Origin: Willaertia magna
Taxonomy: Eukaryota; Heterolobosea; Eutetramitea; Acrasida; Naegleriidae
Reading direction: 5' to 3'
Length of the DNA stretch: 17,486 nucleotides
Assembly (NCBI GenBank): GCA_902984215.1
Contig: CADWAF010004181.1
Span: 1-17,486, forward strand
Shown here: positions 1 to 7,848 of the stretch, piece after piece
Position numbering within the stretch: the first letter of the stretch is position 1
How the letters are laid out: each line of letters starts with the position of its first letter
The notes under the pieces: model-generated
Database searches by the model: none
Told to the model about the DNA's origin: nothing
What the model saw: only the letters and a program-made list of their open reading frames with translations
Translations under genes and position numbers: made by a program

Positions 1-3000
1 ATTGAAATAAGGTGTTGAATGTCACTCTGAGCTTTTCCTCTTTCATTCATAGATTTGGACAAAGCTTCAACGGAAAAAGCTAGTACTTTTTGTTTTTTGA
101 TATTGCTTTGAAGCATAAACCTTTTTGATATGTATTGGAGTAAGGTAAGTCTCTTAATTTCAATTTGTGTTATTCTCTTGATTTGAAGGCTCCTACAAAT
201 TGATTGGAGTAGTATTAACATTTTTATATCATTTTGCTTGTACTTTAAATATAAATTACCTTTTGAAATAGATTGTAATAAAGTCAGCTTGTTTAATTGT
301 TTCTCTTGGTTTTGTTTGTTTAATAATCCTCTAATTTTAGCTTGTAAAAGCTTAACCAAGGAAATTTGATTTTGTGATGAGATTGTTGCCAAATAATATC
401 TAACTAACGATTGAAAACATTTTACATTTGTTTTTAAAATTAAAAATCCATTTTTGGAAATAATTCCCTTGCAAAGGGTCTGTGTTATTTGGACGCATTC
501 CAAACCTTTTTGTTTGTTTCTTATTTCTAAAGCACCCTTTGCGATAGTTTGAAATAAAGTTAAATTGTTAGTTTGTGTACTTTTTTCATTCTTACTAAAA
601 TTTCCTCTAAGCTTTGCTTGTAAAAATTTAATAAAAGAAACATTAAGTTTTAAGTTGGTTTGTTCTAAATAATTTCTAATCAAAGATTGTAAAATACAAA
701 CATCATGAAAATACTTTTTCAAATATTCAATATTATTGTATCTTTTGGATAGACTTTGTATTGTTGTTACATCTGTAATATTTTTACTGACTTTTTTGTT
801 TCTTAAACTACTTTTCATCAAGGCTTGACAGTAAATGATATTTGTTTTTGAAGTGTGAAATTGATTCCTATAAATTATTCCTTTTATAAAAGATTGAAGA
901 AGCACAACTTTACTTCTTTCTATCGAATATCTTTGTCTTTCTAAGGATGATATTAATGCGTATTGAAGAGTTTGTAAATGTAAAAATTGGTTTTTACAGG
1001 CTTGTAATGAAAATTGTTTTCTTGTGATTGTTTGCAAGTATAAAATGTTTTCCTTGGTGTGTTGTAAAATACATCTTTGTTGGTGTGACCTTATAAGTGA
1101 CTGTAATACAATCAAATGCTCTTTTTTTCTATGGTATTGTTTCTTTTCTAATAAATATAGACCTGTTGCTTGTAGTAAAGTAATCTGTTTCAGTTCTTGT
1201 TGTTTGTTTTTAATGATTAAATAGGTTCTTACAGTAGAATGTAAAATAGATAAATTGTCCATTTGTTTATCTTTTGAATCTCTATCTAATTTTCCTCTTG
1301 CCTCTGATTGTACGAGTTGAATCGAAGAATATTGGCAATACAGAGTCCTTTTACTTAAGTAATTTCTAATTGAAGATTGAATACTGATAGTATTTTCCAC
1401 TACCTCTTTCAAATGTTGAGTTGTTAGATATTTCTTTAATAAAGTTTGAAAGATTTTTAGTTGATTACTGTTCTCCACTAAAATTTCTCTTTGGATATAG
1501 GATTTAGATAAGGCAAATATATGTAAAGATAATTCTTTTTGCTTTTTTAAATAACTCTTAACAATATAACTTTTGGCTACAGTTTGGAACAATAATAATC
1601 TCGTAATATCTAACTGTTTTCGTTTTTCAATTAAATGTCTTCTAATTTGTGATTGTAAAGTTAAAATAGATGACTTTGCTTCAGCACATTTGAATAAATT
1701 AAAATAACTTCTACATAAAGACTGTAATATTGTACCACATTGCTTGAGTTCTGTGGATTGATTATCAATTCTTTTCTTTCTAATTAAACTTTGTAACAAT
1801 ATTATTCTTTGTTTTTCATCCTTTTTAATTTGTCTTTCCATAAGTCCTATATGACATGCTTGGATAAGAATAGAAGTTTCTGTTAATATTTGACGTCTAT
1901 TGCTTGATTCAATTTCTTTTTCTATCATCAAATCTTTTCTTGCCAATGATCCCCTTAATGTTGCTTGGCAAACTTTAACCATATCTATGGTTCGAATATT
2001 ACTATTACTAGTTTTGTGCCTAAAATATAATGCTTGTATTGTTGTTACTGCATCTACACCTTGTTTATAATTGTTTTGAGCTACAAGCTTTCTAGCAAAT
2101 GCATTAAATGATACCACTCTATTGAGGTCTGAGTTTGTTCGCTTCTTTTCCATAAAATGTCTTATAATTGATTGAATATTGATAATTCTTTTTAATTCCT
2201 TGTTTTTAATATTTAATTCTAAATAACCTTTAGAAATGGATTGTTTTAGAATCACATTTTGTATTTGCTTCTCTAGGTATTCTTTACTAATACTTTCTCT
2301 AATCTTAGATTGTAAAACAACAATATTTGCAATATTATTTCTTACATTTCTAATACTTGTATATCTTCTTGATACATTCTGAATTGTTAAAACATCTTTC
2401 ACAACAGTCATTTCCTTAACTCTAAGATAGCTCCTAATGATAGATTGACAATATTTGAGATTTATATTGAACCCTAATAATTCATTTCTTGAAAGCGCTC
2501 CTCTAACAAATGATTGAAGAAGAATAACTCTACCTTTTTCTTCGTAATGGTTTTTTCTTTCAACAAAAGATATAAAAGTGTTTTGAAGCATTTCCAAACC
2601 TGAAAGTTGGTTGTGATATTCTTTACAGGTAACGAAATTTGATATTAATACTTGTAAATAAATGACATCGTTTAAAGTTTGGGAAAAAATCTTTTTTTGA
2701 CAATACGCACGTATTAATGATTGAATTAAAATTAAACGATCTTTTTGTATCTTGAAATCCAAATTACTGTATAAAAATCTCCTGACAATAGCATTTAATT
2801 TTGATACTCTTTTTAAGTCTGAATTTACTTGCTGTTTGATTTGCAAGAATCTGGTTTTTAATTGAAGCAGCTCAACTTTTTGTATTGTTAATTGTTTGTT
2901 CTTTAAAATTGAGTACTTTCTTGAAATAGATTGTAATAAAATAAGATTAAATATTTGTTTCTCTTTTTTATGATTGCCCAATATTCCACGAATTTCAGAT

Positions 3001-6000
3001 TGTAAAAGTAAAATTGCTAAATATTGCTTCTTGAAAGCATTCTTCTCTAAATAATTTCTAGTCAAGGATTGGAATGTACAAATGTTATCTATATTATTTC
3101 TTAAATTTTCAATATTCACAAATTTCTTTGATAAACTTTGGAAAGTTATTATATCCTTGATACTGTTATTCATTTCCTCATATTTCAAATAACTCTTAAT
3201 TATAGATTGACAATAAATGACATTATTTTTATGGCTAAGGTATTGATTTCTAGCAAGTATTCCTTTGGTAATTGCCGAAAGAAGAATAGCTTTATCTTTC
3301 TCAGCGCTATATTTTCTTCGTTCTATTGATGACTTTAAAGTAAATTGAAGGGTTTGTAAATTTAAAAGTTGATTGTGATGTTCTTGACATGACATGTATC
3401 TTCTTATTATTGCTTGTAAGTAAATATAATTATTTAATGCTTGGTGTATATTCTTCTTTCTCTTACAATATCCATGTATTAATGATTGAAGTAAAATCAA
3501 ATGCTCTTTTTGTGTTTGGATACTTAATGTCAATAATTTTTGTTTTGTGCAGGCCTTTATCATATTAATATTTTCTACTTGTTCCTCCAATTCTTTCCTT
3601 GAATAATATCCTTTAATGATTGATTGTAAAGAAGTGGCAACTGTCAACTCGTTTGAACTTTCCATATGATAAGCTTTCGTAATCAATCTCTTTCTTATTA
3701 ATGATTGTATCATATTCACTTTTTTTAAATCTTTCATGGTTTTAATTCTTGAAATAGTTCCTTTCAACGCAGTTTCTATTTGTGTAATTTGAGAAATACT
3801 TTTCAAATAATTATTTCTTATTAATTTTCCTCTTCCTATTGATTGTATTAAATTATTGCAGTTCAATGTTTCCTTAAATGATTTTCTTTGTATAAATCCT
3901 GAAATAATTGCTTGTAAATTATTAACTTTTTGTAAAGCATTATTATGTTTTAATCTCTTCGTGTAACCAACCATAGAATTTTCAATTATACTGATAGCAG
4001 TATAATTTTTGTTTAGTTTATCTCTACTGCTATTTCCTTTTGTGAATGCTTGCAATAATAAACAAGCCTCAATCGAACTATTTGTTTGTTCATTGAATAA
4101 TTTAGAAGTAAGGTATCTTTTAATAAGGCTTTGTAAATCCAAAATTTTTTCTTTTTGTACTGTTACTTCTTTCATAGTTAACATCTTTTTGATCAGTGAT
4201 TCCAAATGTAAGATATTAGAAAGTTCTTTTCTTTTACTTTCAATTGCTTTCTTTCTTCTAATATAACATTGGGTTGTGATTAAATTGGAAATATCATTGC
4301 TCTTCATTCTTCTTATTAATATACCTCTTGCAAATGCGGCAATAAGTGTTGTTGAAGAAATTGATTTTTCTACGTATATCTTGCTATTGAATTGTCTAAT
4401 GACTGATTGAATACAAGTTATATAATTAATTCTGTTCAATATTCTCTGTTTTACAATAAATTGTTTTGCAATAGATTGTAAAGTTACTAAATCTTTACTA
4501 TCATTCAATTTCATTGAACCAGTTTGATAATGTCTAATTAAACCTTGCAGCATAATCAATCTATTTAATTCATCTCTCATTTGATTCTTACTTTTATCAC
4601 CTAAAATAATTGATTGCAAGCAACTGATTTTTTGTAAACTATTGTTATGTCTACATCTTTCAAAATAGCTTTGGATAGTTTTTTCAATTATATCAATGGC
4701 AATATAATTTTCGTTTAGCAGTTTTCTACTGTCATTTCCCATTACCATTGCTTGCAGCAACAAACTAGCTTTAATTGTATTTTGTAACTTATCATCTATT
4801 AAATAATGTCTGCAAATTGCTTGTATTACTGTAGTGCGATCATGTTGATTTAAATAACTGTCTTTAATGGCTTTGGCCCTAAATAGTGATTGCATTATAT
4901 TAATATTTGTAAATGTCCAGCCTTTTGTCTTTCTTTCATTGTTTGCTCTTATTAAAGCCTGTGAATATTGGACAGATTCCTTAATTTTTTTAATGCCTTT
5001 TCTTACAAGGTGTGCCTTAAAATATGATTGTAACATGTTTAACCTCCTCAATTCTTGGGTATTATTAATTCTTGAAATATTTCCTTTCAAAAAACTCTCA
5101 AGTTGTAAAATTTGGGAAACATATTTCAAATAATTGTTTCTCATTAATTTTCCTCTTCCTATTGATTGTACCAATTTCACAAACATTAAGCAGTTCAATT
5201 TTTCTTTATTTACATTTCTTGATTCTGCTAATGTTTGTATTGTTCCACATAAATCTTGTTGATCTTTAAGATATTTTCTACCTGTAGAAGACAATATTAG
5301 GGATTGTAAAGTAGTTATATTACCCAATTGTTCTCTCAATTCCTTTCTGATTAAACTAGCTTTATATTGTGTATTTATAACTAAAACAAAATTGTTCAAT
5401 AATTTAACTTTTTGTCTTTCAATAAATGATCTACTCAATGATTGAAGTAAAAGTAAATTATTTTTCTCTTTTAAAAAATTTAACCTTTTTGTATTAGATT
5501 TAAACATAGCATTTGAACATATTGACAACTTATTTGTCTGTACATTTTGGGAAATTTCATTTCTTGTTAAAGAATAAATTAACTTTCCTCTTGCAATAGA
5601 TTGAAGCAAGATTATTCTATTTACATTCAGTTGCGATTGTTTTCTGCTATTAAACCCAATCAAGACACTTTGTAAAGTATAAACATCTCTCTTTTTTGAT
5701 TTTATCATTAATCTTTTAGTTTCTGCTGTTATAAAAGAAGATAAAGTATTTAATCTCTTCCTAGTTAAATTTGCTTTTATAACTGCTTGTATTAATTGAA
5801 TATCTAAATTTTCATTTTGAACTCTATGTTTAATACTGAAAGATTTAATTAAACTTTGTAGTAAAGGTATATTATGAAGTTCTTGATAAAATCCTCTTCT
5901 AATGTTAAAAGAAATATTCAGGCTTTTCAAGGCACTTTGTAATTGAACTATAACCTTCTTTTCATTTTCAAGTATTTTCTTACAAAGTTGACTTTTTATC

Positions 6001-7073
6001 AATGATTGTACTATTAAATAGTTATCCAATAGATTTTCTTCATTAACCGTTTCTATTATTTTTGTATTATCATTTAAAGAATTGTCAACTTCTTTTTCTT
6101 GTTGTAATTCATCAAATTTTTCAAAAACTATCGATTCGCCATTAAATAATCCATTCTTATTGATTCCTATATTTCCCTGTTCATTGTTGTTAATAATTTC
6201 TTTATCCACTTTAAGAGATTTTTCATTACTTTCCTTCTTTCCAACAAATTCAGAATATTGAAAAGAAGCCTCCACCTTGTTCATCTTTTTTATAGGTTTT
6301 ACAGGTTTTAAAATAATAATTTCATCATCCTCTTTATCTTTTATTATCTTCTCATCGTCTTCTTTATGAAATAGTGCTCCATTTTCAACGACAAACGTTC
6401 TTCCTCCTTCGGAAAGTAATAGTTGATTTAAGTCTATATTATTTAATTCAAAATTTTCATTTTTTTCTTCCTCATCATCTTCTCTAGCTTTTTGTTCTTT
6501 TTCTTCACCAATAACAAGACGAGCAAGGCTTGTTGTTTTTATATTTGGTACAAATTGATTTGAATGATTATTCTCATCTTCTAGTTGTCGTTGTTGAAGA
6601 ATACTATTATTTTCATTAAAAGATACGCCGTTATTAAATTTGTTATTGTTGTTATTAACATGTTCAAGTAATTTCCGAAAAGGTTTTAAATTAGGAATTA
6701 GTTTTTTGCGAAGATATGTCTTAATTAAATTATTAGATTCTTCTTCAACCTTCTGTTTGTTCTCATTGTTATTCTTTTTATTATTTATTAATTTCTCTTC
6801 ATTATTTTCTTCATCTTCTTCTAAATGTTGTTCTTCATTGTTATTTAAATTAGTAATTTCTAGCCTAGGGGTAGTCGGAAAAGTATTAGTATTACTACTA
6901 TCCTCTCTTTCAACCAGTTTTAATTCCGTTAAATAATTCTCATTATTATTGTTATCATCATTGTCAATAATTGATGGATTATCATCAACTTTCTTTTTTC
7001 CAGAGAGAGTATATAAAGTTGCTACTAATACTGTTCCTCCAACACCACCTAGTAATATGTATATCCATTTCAT
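1..7073 (-). CDS. Giant membrane-anchored IQ-repeat protein, partial (C-terminus off the left edge)
   Basis: I translated the minus strand from 7073 to base 1 by hand and met no stop: 2,357 codons plus two bases, so the gene is cut by the window edge. The ATG at 7073-7071 is the first Met after an in-frame TAA at 7088-7086. Residues 3-22 form a hydrophobic helix (WIYILLGGVGGTVLVATLYT) followed by GKKK, which fits a signal-anchor with the rest in the cytosol. Residues 25-345 are an acidic, Asn/Glu/Lys-rich, probably disordered linker. From about residue 350 to the edge I count about 85 units of the form [LIVF]Q[SAT]xx[RK]Gxxx[RK], one every 23-24 residues. This is the IQ motif, which binds calmodulin or myosin-light-chain-like EF-hand proteins. 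Many units lack the Gly or second basic residue. The architecture recalls ASPM in repeat number, but a membrane anchor stands where ASPM has calponin-homology domains. No catalytic domain is visible; an LRR-DH-PH C-terminus like the right-hand gene's is possible but unseen. Confidence 0.9.
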   Translation of the reverse strand, partial: MKWIYILLGGVGGTVLVATLYTLSGKKKVDDNPSIIDNDDNNNNENYLTELKLVEREDSSNTNTFPTTPRLEITNLNNNEEQHLEEDEENNEEKLINNKKNNNENKQKVEEESNNLIKTYLRKKLIPNLKPFRKLLEHVNNNNNKFNNGVSFNENNSILQQRQLEDENNHSNQFVPNIKTTSLARLVIGEEKEQKAREDDEEEKNENFELNNIDLNQLLLSEGGRTFVVENGALFHKEDDEKIIKDKEDDEIIILKPVKPIKKMNKVEASFQYSEFVGKKESNEKSLKVDKEIINNNEQGNIGINKNGLFNGESIVFEKFDELQQEKEVDNSLNDNTKIIETVNEENLLDNYLIVQSLIKSQLCKKILENEKKVIVQLQSALKSLNISFNIRRGFYQELHNIPLLQSLIKSFSIKHRVQNENLDIQLIQAVIKANLTRKRLNTLSSFITAETKRLMIKSKKRDVYTLQSVLIGFNSRKQSQLNVNRIILLQSIARGKLIYSLTRNEISQNVQTNKLSICSNAMFKSNTKRLNFLKEKNNLLLLQSLSRSFIERQKVKLLNNFVLVINTQYKASLIRKELREQLGNITTLQSLILSSTGRKYLKDQQDLCGTIQTLAESRNVNKEKLNCLMFVKLVQSIGRGKLMRNNYLKYVSQILQLESFLKGNISRINNTQELRRLNMLQSYFKAHLVRKGIKKIKESVQYSQALIRANNERKTKGWTFTNINIMQSLFRAKAIKDSYLNQHDRTTVIQAICRHYLIDDKLQNTIKASLLLQAMVMGNDSRKLLNENYIAIDIIEKTIQSYFERCRHNNSLQKISCLQSIILGDKSKNQMRDELNRLIMLQGLIRHYQTGSMKLNDSKDLVTLQSIAKQFIVKQRILNRINYITCIQSVIRQFNSKIYVEKSISSTTLIAAFARGILIRRMKSNDISNLITTQCYIRRKKAIESKRKELSNILHLESLIKKMLTMKEVTVQKEKILDLQSLIKRYLTSKLFNEQTNSSIEACLLLQAFTKGNSSRDKLNKNYTAISIIENSMVGYTKRLKHNNALQKVNNLQAIISGFIQRKSFKETLNCNNLIQSIGRGKLIRNNYLKSISQITQIETALKGTISRIKTMKDLKKVNMIQSLIRKRLITKAYHMESSNELTVATSLQSIIKGYYSRKELEEQVENINMIKACTKQKLLTLSIQTQKEHLILLQSLIHGYCKRKKNIHQALNNYIYLQAIIRRYMSCQEHHNQLLNLQTLQFTLKSSIERRKYSAEKDKAILLSAITKGILARNQYLSHKNNVIYCQSIIKSYLKYEEMNNSIKDIITFQSLSKKFVNIENLRNNIDNICTFQSLTRNYLEKNAFKKQYLAILLLQSEIRGILGNHKKEKQIFNLILLQSISRKYSILKNKQLTIQKVELLQLKTRFLQIKQQVNSDLKRVSKLNAIVRRFLYSNLDFKIQKDRLILIQSLIRAYCQKKIFSQTLNDVIYLQVLISNFVTCKEYHNQLSGLEMLQNTFISFVERKNHYEEKGRVILLQSFVRGALSRNELLGFNINLKYCQSIIRSYLRVKEMTVVKDVLTIQNVSRRYTSIRNVRNNIANIVVLQSKIRESISKEYLEKQIQNVILKQSISKGYLELNIKNKELKRIINIQSIIRHFMEKKRTNSDLNRVVSFNAFARKLVAQNNYKQGVDAVTTIQALYFRHKTSNSNIRTIDMVKVCQATLRGSLARKDLMIEKEIESSNRRQILTETSILIQACHIGLMERQIKKDEKQRIILLQSLIRKKRIDNQSTELKQCGTILQSLCRSYFNLFKCAEAKSSILTLQSQIRRHLIEKRKQLDITRLLLFQTVAKSYIVKSYLKKQKELSLHIFALSKSYIQREILVENSNQLKIFQTLLKKYLTTQHLKEVVENTISIQSSIRNYLSKRTLYCQYSSIQLVQSEARGKLDRDSKDKQMDNLSILHSTVRTYLIIKNKQQELKQITLLQATGLYLLEKKQYHRKKEHLIVLQSLIRSHQQRCILQHTKENILYLQTITRKQFSLQACKNQFLHLQTLQYALISSLERQRYSIERSKVVLLQSFIKGIIYRNQFHTSKTNIIYCQALMKSSLRNKKVSKNITDVTTIQSLSKRYNNIEYLKKYFHDVCILQSLIRNYLEQTNLKLNVSFIKFLQAKLRGNFSKNEKSTQTNNLTLFQTIAKGALEIRNKQKGLECVQITQTLCKGIISKNGFLILKTNVKCFQSLVRYYLATISSQNQISLVKLLQAKIRGLLNKQNQEKQLNKLTLLQSISKGNLYLKYKQNDIKMLILLQSICRSLQIKRITQIEIKRLTLLQYISKRFMLQSNIKKQKVLAFSVEALSKSMNERGKAQSDIQHLIS
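1987..3516 (-). repeat. Two adjacent higher-order repeats of 765 bp (255 codons) in the IQ array
   Basis: Translated block 3516-2752 and block 2751-1987 align end to end without a break. Shared anchors are KEHLILLQSLIHGYC with KDRLILIQSLIRAYC, HHNQL with YHNQL, YCQSIIKSYL with YCQSIIRSYL, and NSDLKRVSKLNAIVRR with NSDLNRVVSFNAFARK. The offset measured on aattgatt-like anchors (3481 against 2716) is exactly 765 bp. A third, more diverged copy begins near 1131 (KEHLIVLQSLIRSH, then YCQALMKSSL), 1,620 bp beyond the second. Part of a fourth lies between them (VQSEARGKLDR region). This is duplication of about 11 IQ units at a time. Confidence 0.75.
3740..5173 (-). repeat. Second set of higher-order duplications in the IQ array (702-bp and 1,323-bp offsets)
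   Basis: The block near 4068-3900 (LLQAFTKGNSSR ... NYTAISIIE ... HNNALQKV) repeats one near 4770-4600 (LLQAMVMGNDSR ... NYIAIDIIE ... HNNSLQKI) at an offset of 702 bp (234 codons). The block near 3850-3740 (IQSIGRGKLIRNNYLK ... LKGTISRI) repeats one near 5173-5063 (VQSIGRGKLMRNNYLK ... LKGNISRI) at 1,323 bp (441 codons). Both offsets are multiples of three, so the reading frame is preserved. Confidence 0.7.
4088..4343 (-). repeat. Segment shared with the right-edge RhoGEF gene (copy 1)
   Basis: This stretch aligns without gaps to 17231-17486 at a constant offset of 13,143 bp. I count 20 mismatches over the 253 bp from 4091 to 4343, about 92% identity, far above that between ordinary IQ units here. 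It encodes IAAFARGILIRRMKSNDIS through SKLFNEQ of the giant protein (residues about 911-996). Identity falls sharply just below 4088. On the other side the right-hand copy is cut by the window edge, so the true length is unknown. Confidence 0.88.
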
Positions 7074-7517
7074 GTAATATAATATTTATGCAACAACTTA
7101 TTGATTGGTTCGTCACTTTGTTTGCTTAGTTAGAAAAATTGAAAGACTCTTTTTTTTTTGTTATCTTATCGATTTTCAGTGCAGAATGATGACATGATTT
7201 GTAAAATTTCGCAAAAAAGAGTTTTTTATTAGTGCACTGTTTGAAATCATTTATTTGAAATAAAAAAGTTTGATAGTAGTTAACAATCAAAAATTTGTTA
7301 AACAGAATTAATATTTAATAAAATTTACAAAAATAAACATATTACAATATGTCAAATAATCCTTGTTAACTAAATAGCGATTTGGTTATTAAAATTATAT
7401 CTTTATAAATTAAAAATTACAAAAAAAAATAAAGTTTCATATTAATATAAATTTTTTTATTTGTACTTTTTAATTTTTTACATAAATTAATTTTTATTAA
7501 ACAAATAAACAAAATTT

Positions 7518-7559
7518 TAAATAAAATAAAATTTATTAAATAAAATAAAATTTATTAAA
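7518..7559. repeat. 19-bp A/T tandem repeat, about 2.2 copies
   Basis: The unit taaataaaataaaatttat occurs at 7518-7536 and again without change at 7537-7555, followed by a partial third copy. It lies within the A+T island upstream of the protease gene and is probably a slippage-derived simple repeat. Confidence 0.8.
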
Positions 7560-7685
7560 AAATAATAACAAATTATATAAATATAATATTTTCAATTAAT
7601 TTTTTTTTATTATTTGTTGTAAATCGCAACACATTTATAAACCAAACAACAGGATACGCTAATTCATCTCAGTCTACCCAACAAA

Positions 7686-7744
7686 ATGCTGCATTTCAAT
7701 TAATGAATCAATTAAGGATGGACTTCAGTAACCCAGGCGTCTAA
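7686..7744 (+). promoter_or_regulatory. Two short upstream ORFs overlapping as TAATG, in the probable protease leader
   Basis: ATG at 7686 opens a 5-codon frame (MLHFN) ending with TAA at 7701-7703. The last A of that stop is the first base of a second ATG at 7703, which opens a 13-codon frame (MNQLRMDFSNPGV) ending at 7744. They precede the protease ATG by about 100-160 bp. If the transcript starts near 7620, scanning ribosomes would meet them first, which could lower or condition protease translation. No transcript data are available, so this stays tentative. Confidence 0.25.
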
Positions 7745-7848
7745 TTGACTGAATATTTCGGTGTAATTCATTGTAAAGTTAGCTCCTTCAGATTTTGAAT
7801 AAAGGCGATTTAGGCCCAAAAGGCACACGTTCGAAAATAGAAAAAAAT

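Larger units (their letters stand above)
1..6020 (-). repeat. Tandem coding array of about 85 IQ-like units (period about 70 bp)
   Basis: On the plus strand the array appears as recurrent attgattgtaaa-like words, the reverse complement of codons for Leu-Gln-Ser-Ile, spaced about 70 bp apart (23-24 codons). The best units read LQSLIR, IQSIIRH or CQSIIKSYL, with a basic residue five positions after the R/K. Weak units keep only the hydrophobic-Gln core or replace Gln with Glu (for example LESLIKK). Period and spacing are retained throughout, so the region is probably a continuous or near-continuous helix occupied by light chains. Neighbouring units are well diverged, but blocks of about 10 units are more alike than single units are. 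Confidence 0.88.
7074..7848. other. Divergent intergenic region with an extreme A+T island
   Basis: This region separates the divergently transcribed giant IQ gene and protease gene and must hold both promoters. From about 7260 the sequence becomes almost pure A/T: in 7441-7620 I count 9 G/C bases in 180 (5%). Composition returns to normal near 7620, which plausibly marks the start of the protease transcript leader. A run of ten T lies at 7150-7159. No gene longer than the tiny uORFs and no RNA gene is visible. Placing the promoters inside the island is inference. Confidence 0.6.

Noticed and set aside
1..6020. The periodic attgattgtaaa words as a CRISPR array or satellite DNA
   Set aside because: The words are diverged, spaced in multiples of codons and keep an open frame, so they reflect a protein repeat.
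1024..6936. Small plus-strand frames across the left 7 kb
   Set aside because: They are Phe/Leu/Ser-rich complements of the IQ array and lack family features.
7795..7848. TTG at 7795 as the protease start
   Set aside because: It would add 18 residues of polar sequence before a clear signal peptide, whereas an ATG at 7849 begins exactly at that peptide.
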